Below are positions 40,601 to 52,620 of a stretch of 64,000 bases of DNA, one piece after another; the first letter of the stretch is position 1, and every line of letters begins with the position of its first letter. The notes beneath the pieces were generated by a model. That model did no database searches. It was given only the letters and a program-made list of their open reading frames with translations, and was not told the DNA's origin. Origin of the DNA: Motacilla alba alba (taxonomy: Eukaryota > Chordata > Aves > Passeriformes > Motacillidae); the NCBI RefSeq assembly GCF_015832195.1, contig NC_052017.1, positions 52,271,652-52,335,651 on the forward strand, in the 5' to 3' direction. Position numbers and translations under genes: made by a program.

Positions 40601-41688
40601 CCCAATCATTCTGTGCACCAGCACTCCCCTAGCACATATATATGTATCGGGGGGGAGGTATGCATGTTACATAAAATACATACATATGGTGATGCATACA
40701 GTACATACAGCTAAAACAAAACATCCAAAGTACTACACCACTATTATCATAGATCATGAAACAGCTAACATTTTCCTGGGAACATGAGACTGGAAAAGGA
40801 AGCCATATAAGACAAAAAAGTTGGAAGAATATCAGCTCTTCATATTGGTATTCAGATCCGGGTGTTGCACATGCCTCTTCTTCCCTGTGCAGCACTATGC
40901 ATGTCAGCAGTATCGCTTGGGCAACCAAGGGCTGCTCCTTCTGAGCAGGGGCAGATTTGTCTCTTGGTGTGCTGTGAAATCGCTGGCTATGGAGGCATGG
41001 CCCCAGACCACAGGCTTTCATCCCGTCCCCAGTGCCCACCTCCAACAGTGCACGTGCGTGGCAGCTCGAACGATGTGCACCTCTCACTCAGTGTGAAAGC
41101 ATCTGACTACCGTGTTTGTCCTGAAAATCAGGCTGTGCTGACCTGGTGCTGTAAAACCTGCGCAAAGAAGGCATCCCTGGGACTGCCAGGGCAATTAGTC
41201 TGACTGCAGCAGGGACATCCATGTATTATAGGCATCTTGCTAAAGCTACTTCTTGCACCCAGAAAAGATTTCCAGGTGAAAAACAACTTCAGGCCAGTTA
41301 GCCTGAGGAAATTAGGCTTGAAGCGGCCCTTAGAGTCAGGTAAGATTGCTTTCTCTTTCTTTCTAAAAAAATCATGGACCAAGTCATCTCAAACCACAAA
41401 TACCTGCAGCTTTGTTTTGTAATAAAATCAACATTTTCAATAGTGAGACTAAGAGAAGCTTTATGAAATGCACAGCATCAAAAGCCAGTCTTTCATTTCC
41501 ATCAGCAAACATACCTTTTTTGTCAAGAACCACTAATTTTTTGGGGACTTTCCAAATGCAGCCCGAGCTCAGGTACCTTGCTAAATTGCATGTATCAGTA
41601 ACAAATTTTACTTGGCTATGTTGTGAGCCATGTTATTAACAAAAGTGCATATGAAGTATCTCACATTGTGAGGGCAACAACTTAAAGA
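37641..41688. other. Intergenic flank, no gene confirmed
   Basis: Several short frames occur. A 75-codon frame on the - strand at 38637-38864 reads as moderately protein-like (Cys- and Gly-containing, not low complexity), but I recognise no family and no clear splice sites. A G-run follows an ATATATATG stretch near 40635-40657. No transposon is recognised. Confidence 0.45.
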
Positions 41689-41720
41689 AGTATATATACA
41701 CACACATACATATACACATA
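41689..41720. repeat. TA/CA microsatellite
   Basis: TATATACACACACATACATATACACATA forms a short mixed TA/CA simple repeat about 500 bp before the CpG island. Confidence 0.85.
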
Positions 41721-42219
41721 CTTTTCCCCAAGAGCCAGTCCCACCTTGTGACTTGACGCTAAATGGTTGTGGTAATGTTCATTAATGGTTTCTCAGACTT
41801 TTTTAATATCAGGAAAGCAATCTGCAGAACTTTAAAAAGGCAAGGTGTCTTGTCAGGACACATCATTTCCCAAAGGATGGAGATATTGGAACAAATGGCA
41901 CCCTAGATCCTGCTATTTCTGAACCGCATCATGCTGCTGTGGGAAACCCGCTCGCAAGGAGCCTGGGGGAAGAACGGAGATGAGGGCCAAAGAGGGAGGC
42001 AGCGGAGAGCCCTGTTTCGTAGGGTGAAGGCGAGAGGAGCCAGGCAGGGTGCTGGGGAGGCTGGCAGGTGGGCTGAGGAAGGAGGAGCAGGCGCAGGCAT
42101 CACCGCCACTCTTCCCCTCACCCAAGCACTTGTATTTTTTCCCCAAAAGAGCTATTTTTCGGTGTCACATGGCTTAGGTGAAACTTTCCTTGAAGTCCTT
42201 CAGTCAAGTCAGCCTGCGG
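41721..42219. other. Proximal GLI3 upstream flank
   Basis: From about 41930 the base composition changes from AT-rich to purine- and GC-rich, leading into the CpG island. No separate gene is seen. Frames here are GC-content artefacts. Confidence 0.5.
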
Positions 42220-42849
42220 CGCCAGAGCAAACGCGAGCCCAGAAGCCGCAGCATACAGAGAAAACCCAGGCGAAGGGCACGTTCCCCCCGCCCCCCCCCC
42301 CCCGCAAAAGCCCTGAATTTCTGGCGGGCGAGAGAAAAGAGGGTGTCCAAGGCATCGGTGCGCGGGAAATGGGGCTGCAGATGCAGGCTGAGCTGAAGGA
42401 TGGAGCGGCAGAGGAGGGAGAGGGAGGAAGCGCGACCCGAGGCGGAGGGGCCGCTCCGGGGGGGCCCCACCGTCGCCCCGCGCTGCCTCCTGGCTGTGGG
42501 CGGGGTGTCGCCGCCCTTGGGCCGCCGCCGGGGCGGGCCGGGCCGGGCCGGGGGGATGGCGGGGGAGGAGGAGGAGGAGGAGGAAGGGGGGAGCGGGGGT
42601 GTCATGCCGAGAGCTCGCGTCGCAGCCCGGCAGGCCGCGGCCCGACCCGCACCCCGGGGCGCAGCCCTCCGCCGCTCCCCCAGGCAAGCGGCCCCGCATC
42701 CCGCCGGGCCCGGGGCACCCGCGCCCCGGGCAGCAGCCAGCCGCGTCCCGAACGGGCGGAGGGAAGGGGGGAAGGAGAGCGGAGCCCTCTCCGCCGCTCA
42801 GAGGAAGGGGAGGGAATGGGGAAAGTTTAGTGGAGGGTGCTTGAATCGG

Positions 42850-43013
42850 GAGTTATCCCTAAAGAGCCTTTCCCCTGATCTGATCCAGAGGGCAGCGCTG
42901 GGAGGAGGGGGCGGCGACGACGAACAGCCCTGCAACATCTGTAAAACTTGAAGGAGGCGGCGGAGAGGAGCGCGCGAGACGGAGAAAAGCGAGAGGGACA
43001 ACTTTTCCGACAC
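42850..43013 (+). other. GLI3: Putative GLI3 non-coding exon 1
   Basis: The right end is placed at a good splice donor, CAC|GTGAGTA, with the G of GT at 43014. The sequence before it (GTAAAACTTGAAGGAGGCGG through GACAACTTTTCCGACAC) is less GC-extreme than the island and has the look of a 5' untranslated exon. The left end is not visible; 42850 is a guess, because CpG-island promoters start at several sites. It would splice to the acceptor at 57391/57392, giving an intron of about 14.4 kb. Another donor at 43615 competes. No transcript evidence was available. Confidence 0.45.
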
Positions 43014-43614
43014 GTGAGTACCTCGGCGCGATGTGTTTGTTCCCCTCCTTCGGTGGCTGCCGCCGAGCCAAAACAATGCGGGGCGGTGGCGGGGCTGGAG
43101 GGGACGGGCGGCACGGGACGGGACGGAGGGGTTCCCCCTTCCCTACCAAAACTGTTTGGTACCAGGCTGTGGATTTGGGGATACTTTTTTTTTTTTTTCC
43201 TTTTGCTCCCTCTCTTCTTTTTCTTCCTTTTCTCCTCCCACCCGTTCTTTTTGTTGAACCAAATCAGAAATGTCAGTCAGTGCGAGTGAGTCAGAAGGGA
43301 TCAGATTACAAGATCACTGAAACTGATGTCGGACCCGCGCACACACACCCCCACACGGAGGCAGAGGCGCGGGCTGCTCCCCGCGGGAGGCGGGCAGGGA
43401 TAAAACAACCACCACCAACACCCGCCGGCCCTCCTCTGCCGCCCCCGTCCCGCCTGTGTCCCGTCCCGTCCCCCTGCCCCGCGGGATGCCCTCCGGCCGC
43501 GGCGGGGGCCGGCCCCGCTAGCCGCGGCGGCGGCAGGGGAGCGGCGCGGAGACGAGCCGGCAGCCCCGGCCCTCGCCCATGGGCAGCGCGGGGGCTCGGC
43601 GGCAGCGGCGGCAG
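43014..43614 (+). other. GLI3: Possible longer alternative exon 1 (second donor)
   Basis: A donor-like CAG|GTACGT lies at 43614/43615, downstream of the preferred donor at 43014. If used from a downstream start site it would make an alternative non-coding first exon. An ATG at 43579 would then open a small frame of 12 codons in this exon. That frame continues in phase into exon 2 and stops at TAA 57416-57418, just before the GLI3 start. Most of the interval would otherwise be the beginning of intron 1, containing a T-run near 43186. This is a hypothesis from splice-site sequence only. Confidence 0.25.
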
Positions 43615-44480
43615 GTACGTACCCACTTGGGGGAGAAGTTCTTTGTTCCCCGGCTCTACTCCGGGCCACTTTCCTAAGGCGTCTCCCAGCGCTCCGGCCC
43701 CGCTCCCGGCCCTCTTCCCGCTTCCCTAACTTGGAGGCGGGGGTCGGAGGGGACCGAGGTGTCTAACCCCCAAAATGGCTGTCACGGAGCGCGGGAGCCG
43801 AGGGCGCGGGGTACGGGGCGAGGCGGGGGCAGTCCCCGCTCCGGGCCGGGCTCGGCCGGGCACGTCCCGCGGCAGAGCTGCCTATGTGCGGGCGACAGCT
43901 GCTGTTTTATTTCCACCCCCTTCTTTCTCCTCGCCCCTACTCCCTGAGCGACTCCCGCGGGTTTTCACGCCCGTGCGGCGGGAGGCCGGCACAAACTTCG
44001 CAGGGGGAAAGGCGAGAGGAGCGGGGGAGAATCCGCTGTCACATCTGGCGGGGCGGAGGGGCGCCCGGGGGTCGTCGTTCCCTGCCGGCTGCTCCCTGCG
44101 AGGAAGGGGACGGTCGGGTCCCGGGAGGGGGGCGCGGGGCTCCGGCGCCTCTCTGAGCAGGGCGCGCTCGGCCCGCTCCGCGCCGCCGCTGGCACGGGGT
44201 CAGGCGGGGGAGCGGGGCGGCGGGACGGGCCCGGCCGCGGCCGGGCGGGAGGAGCGGGGCGGCTGCCCCACGGGAGCTCCTCGGAGCCGCCCCGGGCCGG
44301 CACCGCGGCCCGGCCGTGCACCGCCCAACTTTGGAGGGTGGGAGCAGAGCGTGTCCGCCGCGGTTCCGATGGTCCCGTGAAGTCGGTGGGGTGTTGGCGC
44401 AATTCCCGCGCCTTCGGACGGGCCCGCCGGCTCGCAGCTGCTAGCGCCCGCTCCCCAACCCGCGCACCACGTGAAGAGAA

Positions 44481-45109
44481 AAGGTAAAAGGAAACACACG
44501 CCCCTCGCTCCCCATCTCACTCCCCAGTTTTGTTTTTAACCCTCTGGTGCGTACTTTTTATCCGGTCCTGCGGGTACGGTGTCCATGGCCTTCTGCCAGT
44601 TTGTATGTAGATATATTTATGTAAAACATTTTCTCTCAGCTCCTTGCCAGCTGTTCCACATTTTCCAGCTGCCACTTCAGTTTGAAATGACGGACTGTAC
44701 GGATCTCAAAGAGCCTTTTAGTCAGAGGTACGGATAGCTGTCTGTTTGATACACAGTGTCACGTTTTAGAGACTACTTCACTAAAGGAGCATTAAGTAGC
44801 AACCCACGGCAAAATGCTCCTCTTCGTCGCGCCCCTGCTACTTCTCGCTTCATTTCCAAGCCTCAATAAACATGATTTTTTTAAGCTTCAGCGTGCAGAC
44901 TTCGTTTCTTTTGTGTGCGTGCTGCAGAAAAACTTGGAAGCTGAATTTTCCAGAGGCCTTGAGACATGTGGCTGATTAAACCAACAAACATTTTTAGGAG
45001 GGCACAGCTGCCTCTCTGTCCCTCTGTGCTGTAGGTATCTGTTTTGAAATCGTTTAAGTCACTGGAATAGTGAGAAATCACTACGTTTCTCTGTATTCCA
45101 AAATTGTTT
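44481..45109 (+). other. GLI3: Intron 1 start
   Basis: The sequence returns to normal composition after the CpG island. The stretch at 44580-44800 is high-complexity with few repeats and may be promoter-proximal regulatory DNA, but there is no specific evidence. Confidence 0.5.
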
Positions 45110-45330
45110 TTGGTGTGGTGTTCAACGAGATTATGGACTGAAATGTGCCAGAACTGGCCTTAAGTAGTTTGAATATTTGTGCAATTGCATTGTAATTTGG
45201 GAAGGTGCCTCACTGATTGATTCCTATAATTATTTCATTTAGGTCCTTTATTAAAAATTGATAATGATCTGACAGTTTCTTAATTATATATGTCATGATT
45301 ATTTTGAAGGAAGACAAATGCAGTGTTTTA
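45110..45330. promoter_or_regulatory. Candidate intronic conserved element
   Basis: TTTGTGCAATTGCATTGTAA at about 45176 and the words TCCTATAATTATTTC, AAAAATTGATAATGATC and TTCTTAATTATATATG sit close together in unique sequence about 2 kb into GLI3 intron 1. This homeodomain/POU-like content suggests an enhancer. It was judged by eye only. Confidence 0.3.
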
Positions 45331-47199
45331 AAAGTAAAGTAACCTTAAAATGTAAAAATTGCCATCTTCCCACCGCTGTATTTCAGTTGTGGAAATATAT
45401 ATTAAAAGTAATGGTGAATGAGTTTAGCAATGTAAACTGTAGGCAGCCTCTTGAGAGTTTGTTTATATAAGGAAGGTTTGGGTATAACTAGCTAGTATGT
45501 AAATACTTTCAGTTTTGTGTATAGCTCAATTCTAAAAGCATAAATAATAGTAACTATGAGAGAAGGCTATTTTAAGGACAGGGAATTATTTCTTTAAAAG
45601 CAGGACTATTTGATTTTGAATGAGTAGGAAGAATGAGTAAGAAAAGGACTCAGCGTATGTGTATTCTTTTAAGCAGCAGTGGAAGCAAAACTGTGGCTTA
45701 AGGTGCCAAAGTGAATGCACTCTTGCATTCTGGTAATAGCATATGGTTTTCAGCAGGACATGATGTTTTACAAAGCTTTTGTGTAGAAATACTGCAAAAC
45801 AAAGACATCACCTGCATTTTCCTGCATAAGTGGAGTAACATTTTTGTCTTGAGAAGGTGTGCAGTGGCCAAGAAAGAGCTATTACTGCTATACATAATGA
45901 TCAGTTTTGAAAGATTGTTCATTTTCAAACACAAACCCAGTTTGTAGCTAAGAAATTAAAGTATCAATGGCCATAAATGATTTTTTTTTCTGAATTGTGT
46001 TGGAAAAACTAAAATACTGAAGTTTGGAGACATCAATATAATTTATTCATCTTGCAGATTACTCGAATTTTTAACAAGATTAATGTATGCACTGATACTG
46101 ACCCATGGAAGTTTCAGTTACACTTCCTGCCTCGTTTTGGGGAAAGCTATTCAATTACCTGCACTCCTGTAGTGCATTTGAATTCTAGTCTGTGTATCAG
46201 AGGAAGGAATGGCATATTTTTTTATTGCAGAGTGTTAGTGAAAAGTTAGTCATCTTTGCCTGATAAATAAGGAATTTGAGGGCTACTAAAGCAGGGTTTA
46301 TTTCACGTTATGGAAGGAGGCATTTTAATGATCAGTGTTGCATGTGTTTAACTATGTGGAGGCAGAAATGTACAAAGAAAAAGCAAACTTGAAGGAAAAG
46401 TGAATCAACGAGTCATGAAATCCTCAGGAAAACCTTAGTAATGGAATGTTAATGCTTTTAGACTATAGTAGATTACCCTAAAAGTCAGGCTTTTCTTCTT
46501 TATGCAATTGTTGTAAATCCCTAGCTAAAGAATACTTTGAAGAAAGCTTTAGTTTTACTGGCAGTCATATTCTGTAGTAATTCTGGTTGTTTTGGAAGGT
46601 TCACGATATTTTCTGCCAACTTGCAGTTAGGCAATTAAAATGCTAAAATGGCTACAGAGGAAGCTTTTTATTCAACAAAAGGTTCAGCTGTAATAATGAT
46701 TTCAAGTTGTCTTTTAACCACAGGTTTTATAGACATCCTCCCTTTAGACTCTGTCATTTTTATAAGGGAATTGATTTGTTATACTTTAAAATCAAATAAA
46801 ATGAGACAGAATAAACAAAAATAGGGCATGGGTGCTGCTGCAAACTTTTCAAGTTCTTTCAGTGCATTTTTCATCTTTACTTTTATTTGATAGGTCTGTG
46901 AAATAGAGCTGTAGACTGGCAGACTTTAAATGAAATTTCACACTTTGATGATTTTTTTTTAAACTTTGATATATTGACAGCAAAAGGAGCTGCAAAGCTT
47001 TTATATAACTTGAGCAGTAACGCCAAGCAGCAGTCAAACGTCTCTATGCATTTGTGTTTAACTGCAGAAGAAAAACATGTCCATGGGCAGTAGAGGGTTC
47101 TTATCAACTCCCTAATCCCAGATCCCAGCAAACCTTGAGGGCATGCCTCAGATCTTGCTGAAATCATTGTAGACTCTCACAGTTTGCAGATTAAATATG
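45331..47199 (+). other. GLI3: Intron 1 interior, no feature called
   Basis: AT-rich intronic sequence without a recognisable transposon or exon. The stretch at 46560-46700 has mild conserved-element texture (TTAGGCAATTAAAATGC). Confidence 0.5.
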
Positions 47200-48150
47200 C
47201 TATGTGTTCCTGGCTCCAACAACAGTTTTATGAGCTCACTAAGCTTCCTGTTTTAAGATCCTTTTCTGAAGTTTTTAGGAGCTGCTAAGGGCGATGGTGT
47301 CTATGGCAAGTGGTACTTGTTAATTTAGGGACACTTCAGGTATTTCATTCTGTCTGTAAAAAGATTCAAAATTGCTATTTTCAAATAGAAGTCGAGTTTC
47401 ACCGAAAAAAAGGAGCTCCTTTAAAGAGGGATTCTGTTGTTTTAATGTGTTTGTCAGTGCACAAGGTGACAGAGTTTATAAGAGGCTTGATTTGGTTTAT
47501 GGGGCTCTTTAAAACGAGACTTTTTCAGTTGTAATTCTAAGCACAATGCAGCTTTTAGTACATAATTTCTGAGCCTCTTTTAACCAATTGTGTTTGTAGC
47601 AGCTCATTAAACATACCTTTGAAGTTCTTGTTCTCCTTTAGGTCTCAAGAAGGGAAAATAAATTCTTCCAAGAATGAATTTCAGTGAATCAGGTGGTTAA
47701 CCCTGGGATTTGTTGACCCTTCTGAACATACAGCTTACCCCTCACAATTCAGAGTCTGGTCTTTTCTAGGTGCTAAATAGTTAACTCTTATATTTTATTC
47801 ACTGTGATCATGTTTATGTATTTGGTGTAATAGTTTTAATTTAAAAGGAAAATACTTATTGTCCAACAACATGTGTCATTATTCCCGAGAGAACTTGAGC
47901 CAATTTTGTGCTTAAAGGTTATTCAGTGAATGAAATTTTGAAAGCCCATTTGTCAAAGTACAGCACGGTTTCTGTTAGTTTTCAACCCCCAAATTCATTG
48001 TCCGCATGGCCCAGTCATTAGTCAGCAGTGTATTAGTGCTGCCTTCAGGCAATGCTGCCCAGCACTTCTTCGCACCATTATAGCTCTAAAAGTGTACTCT
48101 ACCGACTGGTAGAATTACTGCTCTGATTTCCGCTTGGCTGGATTTGAGGT
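47200..48150. promoter_or_regulatory. Candidate intronic conserved block
   Basis: Nearly 1 kb of repeat-free, high-complexity sequence with many developmental-type words. Examples are ACTTGTTAATTTAGG, CAGCTCATTAAACATACC, ATCATGTTTATGTATTTGG and AGTCATTAGTCAGCAG. It ends in a perfect consensus splice donor, GAG|GTAAGT, at 48149. It may be a long conserved regulatory block, or it may contain an alternative 5' exon (see findings). No alignment could be made. Confidence 0.35.
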
Positions 48151-51100
48151 AAGTCCCCTCCCTACCTTCCAGCTCACTCTAATCCCTGCTTTCTTTAAAG
48201 GCTACTTTCTTCAGAGATTTAGGGGAAAACTTTCTTAAAGATTGTGCTGGCATCATACTGTGGTTTTGTTGTGGTATCCTCTGTACATGTAAATTGTACC
48301 TGCCTTACCTTGAAAGTGTATTAAATTGGCTGCTGATCTGAAGAGTTGGTTTCTCTCTCTTTAGGAACAGAATAAGAAACGAGACAATACGCTCATGTTA
48401 AAAACCTCTGCGAGGTTATTTAGATTACAACAGGGACAAAGGAATTGGAATAGAATGTGTTTGTCTCTAAATAGTTCCTGAGTGTCAGAACTGATAATAT
48501 CAGAATCCACTGCAAGGAGATCTGATTGAATAATTTTCTTAGCTGAAGTTGCCACTCAAATGTCAAGTTATTTTTAACACTGATCATCAAGATGATTAGT
48601 CCTTTTAAAATATTTATTCTTTTTTATTTTTATTGATGCTCAGAATGTTGCTGTATTTTTTTGGTATCTGATATTTAGTTCAGGGTAAAGTACCCAACAG
48701 ACCTTTTGGTGGTTTAGAGCTGAACTTTCCCCAGCAGTGTTTGCTGCTTTGTATGAGACTCTCTTTTCTTTGCATACAAATCTGTTAATGTCAAGAAAAT
48801 CAACTGCGTGTAAAGAATACATCATCCAGCTGCCCAGAGAATGAAGCCTTCATTAGATAAGATGCATGAATACCTGAAACTGAAGAGTCAGAAACGCAGA
48901 TCAAGTTAGTGTCAGTTCAGTACGCTGTTCTGAACCGTGTATATTAAAATGAAATCCTAGCACTACCGATTCTTTACTGTCAGGATGTAGTTTGGTGGGG
49001 TTTTGCTTGGCTCTTCAATTTACTATGTCTAGGAAAATAATACAGCTATGTAATTCTGTGATTACACTATTTTAACAAGGATAGTGGATTGTGAAGTAGA
49101 TTGTGCATTTGTAATGCAGCAGTTCAGAGTGGTGCCGTTGTGTTTTGTCAAGTTACAAAAACACGAAGGAATCTTGATGCAATTTTCCTGCTGTTATGAG
49201 ACAGGTGTAAAACCTAAAGTAAACTTTAAAAGCTGAAGATAAAGTTTTATAAAGTACCTTTCACACTTGAAGTTCTTCCTGGATATATGGAGATTTCCTA
49301 GCTCTTTTATGTGTTAAAACACCTGTGTTGGGTTAGAATATGAAATTCTGGATGAAGGCGTCCCTTAACCTGAGAGTATGCTGAGGACATAAACAGGCTT
49401 CCAGGAATGGGACTGTGATCAAAACATGGCACTTTCAAAAAACATTCTACTTGATTCCTTTGATCTTGTTTTAAAATGCTAATTGTAAAATATGGAATAC
49501 AGTCTATTCTTCTTTCATTTGCATATCATAAGTTGGGAACAGAAGGCACATCTTTGCAATGATGTACATTAAATACATTCTTCCTTGAGCTCAGTTCATG
49601 TATAGATTGACACTGATATATAGATCTAGTTTTGTTTCTAAGGAATCTTTCATCTATTGGAATTGATGAGATAAAATAAAAAGTGTGAAGGAAGTGGTCA
49701 TTTCACTGAAATGTTGAGCTCCAGTACTTGAAATTAGAGTATTTCTGCATTTTTCTGTCTTAAGTTGTAGTGACTGTTTGACTGTGGTGCAAAGCACATC
49801 CATTACAGATGTTTGTAATTTGCTTTACCAAGCTAAGAAGGCAAAGACAAGAAGGCAAAGAAAAAACCCAGCCTCTATTGCCACCATAAATGCCCTAGGA
49901 ACAGTGTCAGCAGAGAAAGTCATAGAGTTGTGTTATCCACACAGCATGTCTTGCCGTTGTCCCTCTCCCTCTTCTCTAAGAATACTCCTGGCCTTTCAGA
50001 TCTTGAGCATATGAATGAACCAAAATACAGGTTTCATAAAACAAATGTGTTGCCAAAGGAAGTCACTGCACTGTTACTTAAGTTTGTTTTGGATTTAGTG
50101 CTGCTGAATTCCTGAGGAAAGATGGGCAAAACCAGAGTATAGGCATGGTAGGGAAGTTTGAAGTGTCACCCCTCGTTGTAACCTATTGCTACAAACAGTA
50201 CAGTCCACAGATTTTTTTTCCTTCCCCCTGTGCTAATTCTTTTACAGCTAATCTTATTTTGACATAATTAGCAGAGTTTTTACTGCTGCAGAATTTGAAG
50301 CACAAGAACAAGTAGGATTGCAAAACAAGCAGTAACACAGCTTATTCTGAATTTCTGAAGAATATTAGGTAGTTTAATTGGAAGGAGTTCTGATTCTCCA
50401 GGGTGAGTGCATTACTAGTTTTAGACACACCTTCTTCCCCAAATATATGGAAATATTTGGAGACTTGAAAGTTGTGTAGCACTTTCTGTTTTTTAAGAAA
50501 TAAATGTTATTCTTTCCATTGTATTTAGATGGTTTGTAACAGAGTCATAAAAGGAATAAAGGAAAATCAAGACCATGTGATAAAAATAACAAATGCTTAA
50601 ATGCAGAGTTAATGGCCTGATTTGTTTTGTGTTTGTTGTGAGGTTTGTTGGTTTGTTTTTCTTAAAGTTTAGTTCCTTATTGTAAAGACTCTCAGACAGT
50701 GAATTGATTATAAAATTTTACCTCGGAGAATATATCATATTTGAATTGTAAAACCACTAAGTCTGGGCTCTGTCTCCCTCAGCTTTGTGTTGCATGTTCC
50801 CAAACAGCAGCTTCTGTGAGAGATAGACTAGTTGGAGATGGACAGTTCGACCTGAATTCTTCAGTGTTGTTGTCCAAGTTATGTTCTGTTTGCTGAGTGT
50901 GAAAATGAATCATCTCTTTCCTGGCAGAAATCTGTTTTCTTTAGATACAGAGTTTAATCTGTTGAAGTAATAGTTTTAATTGGGGTTATACTTATCAGCT
51001 TTTTAAATCCAAAAAAACAAAAGTAGATGTAATCTACTTGTAAGGCTGTGTGGTTGATGTGTATTTAAAGCAACTCAGGTGGTGCTTCAGTAGAAAGTGC

Positions 51101-51179
51101 CACTTATTGGTACTATTTTATGTATATGTTTAAAATAATTTCAGAACTTATAGGTGTCTTAGTTTATCTGTAGCCAAAA
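48151..51179 (+). other. GLI3: Intron 1 interior, no feature called
   Basis: No exon or known repeat is seen. An octamer word ATTTGCAT lies at 49517-49524. Otherwise this is ordinary AT-rich intron. Confidence 0.5.
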
Positions 51180-51410
51180 TACGTAAGCAAATATATAATA
51201 CCGCTAGAGTCGAGAGACTGTTAAAATCAATCAGTGTACACCATAGAATATTTTCGCACTTTGGATCTTAATCACGAGGGTGCTAATAGCACTGGTTTGC
51301 CTAGCTGATTGCCTTTGTGTTTGTGATCCTCTGTTATTGTTGCCACAAGCTATTTAACCTATCAGGAGCAGATCAGATCGTCATTAACCAGGCTTTAGGT
51401 CTAGTTGTTT
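51180..51410. promoter_or_regulatory. Candidate intronic conserved element
   Basis: Unique sequence with unusual CpG-containing words for an AT-rich intron (TACCGCTAGAGTCGAGAGAC, TTTTCGCACTTTGG, TTAATCACGAGGG, CAGATCGTCATTAACCAGG). Retained CpGs outside an island suggest selective constraint. It stops about 70 bp before the CTTT array. The function is inferred. Confidence 0.35.
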
Positions 51411-51479
51411 TTCATTCTTTATGGGGGAAAAGAAATCAAAGGGAAGTAACAAGGAAAAAAACAGCCAATAGTAATGCAA

Positions 51480-51604
<125 letters not shown>

Positions 51605-52429
51605 ACTACTGCATTTATAGATCATTCATATAACTGAAATGAAGATAGGTATTGTGAAATATAAGATACCTTGCCCTCCCCCCACACACTGATTGTTTGT
51701 TGTGGTTTTATAATGTGGATATAAGACTCTTTGTGCTGTTTATATTAGTCTTATTGTGAGTAGTTGTCTCAACAGGGAGGAACCTAAATAAAGTTTACCC
51801 TGGAGTAGTTAATGAAGGTTGCAGAATCCTGGTTTAGCTTACAAGGAATTAGGAAAGGATAAAACTATTCTAAAAATATACAGGTTAGTTTCTATAGCTA
51901 TTACAAAAGTGGTGAGATATAGCAAGAGGTTAATGTTACATTTGGGAGATATTTCTTAAAATGTCTGAGTGCTTGAACATTTTTCATCAGGTTCTGTCAG
52001 GGGTAACTTTGTCAGTGCAGCTTTGCCAGCAGGTTTGATAGAAAGCAATAATGAAATCTAGGTGGGTTTTGGAAGTTAAATGTACCTGAATCAAGCCTGT
52101 ATAAATCAGTGTGAAATAGCTCCCGTATAACAGCTTAAGATTGTCTCATATAAATTTTGCATTTGAATGTAGCTGAACAAGATGCATTTTTTTTATCCTT
52201 AAATAATCCCAAGGAACGGTGCAACCCATGTTGATAAAATTGATAAAGGGTCCTTTATGGTTGAGAGAGACTGTAATTTCCTGATTGTTCTTCGTGCCTC
52301 CCCTTGTGTTTTTCACTTTCATACAGTTGTGCTGTTCAAGATGTATTGTATCCCCAAAGACTGCTTCCAGTAGTGTGGATCAAAGTAGTACCTATGAACA
52401 CCCTAACTATCCAGAGTCATTTCTGAAAA
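51605..52429 (+). other. GLI3: Intron 1 interior, no feature called
   Basis: Ordinary AT-rich intronic sequence. Nothing recognisable. Confidence 0.5.
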
Positions 52430-52620
52430 ATTAAACATGCTATGTTTGCCTGCACGCTGATTGGGGCACTCTGGTTGCTGATAGCAATCAGTATGAACTT
52501 CCCTACTGCTGATGTAATGATGATGAATGCTGTGACACTGCTATTTCAGACAGCTCTTCTCAGTGGATGCAAACCACTTGTTAATGAATTGAATACAACT
52601 AAAGCAGCATCAAGTAAAGG
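52430..52620. promoter_or_regulatory. Candidate intronic conserved element
   Basis: Unique, balanced-composition sequence with CTGCACGCTGATTGGGGC (containing a CCAAT-box complement, ATTGG), AGCAATCAGTATG, GATGTAATGATGATGAATGC and CTTGTTAATGAATTG. An 83-codon open frame runs through it (52442-52693) but resembles no protein. A regulatory reading is preferred, by texture only. Confidence 0.3.

Larger units (their letters stand above)
42220..44480 (+). promoter_or_regulatory. GLI3: GLI3 CpG-island promoter
   Basis: This is the only large CpG-dense block in the window, about 2.2 kb. It contains many Sp1-type GC boxes, such as GGGCGGGG at 42498-42505 and GGGGCGGGCC at 42530-42539, a C-run at 42291-42303 and a GGA repeat at 42564-42584. 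I see no good TATA box, which fits a dispersed CpG-island promoter. It lies 13-15 kb upstream of the GLI3 first coding exon on the same strand, and no competing gene is visible, so assigning it to GLI3 is a strong inference. Such islands often fire in both directions, so a divergent non-coding transcript is possible. The long open frames across it, up to 299 codons, come from its GC content. Confidence 0.85.

Noticed and set aside
41931..42830. 299-codon open frame across the CpG island, and overlapping frames on both strands
   Set aside because: Stop codons are rare in GC-rich DNA. The product is low-complexity Gly/Arg/Pro/Ala, frames overlap on both strands, and no family is recognised.
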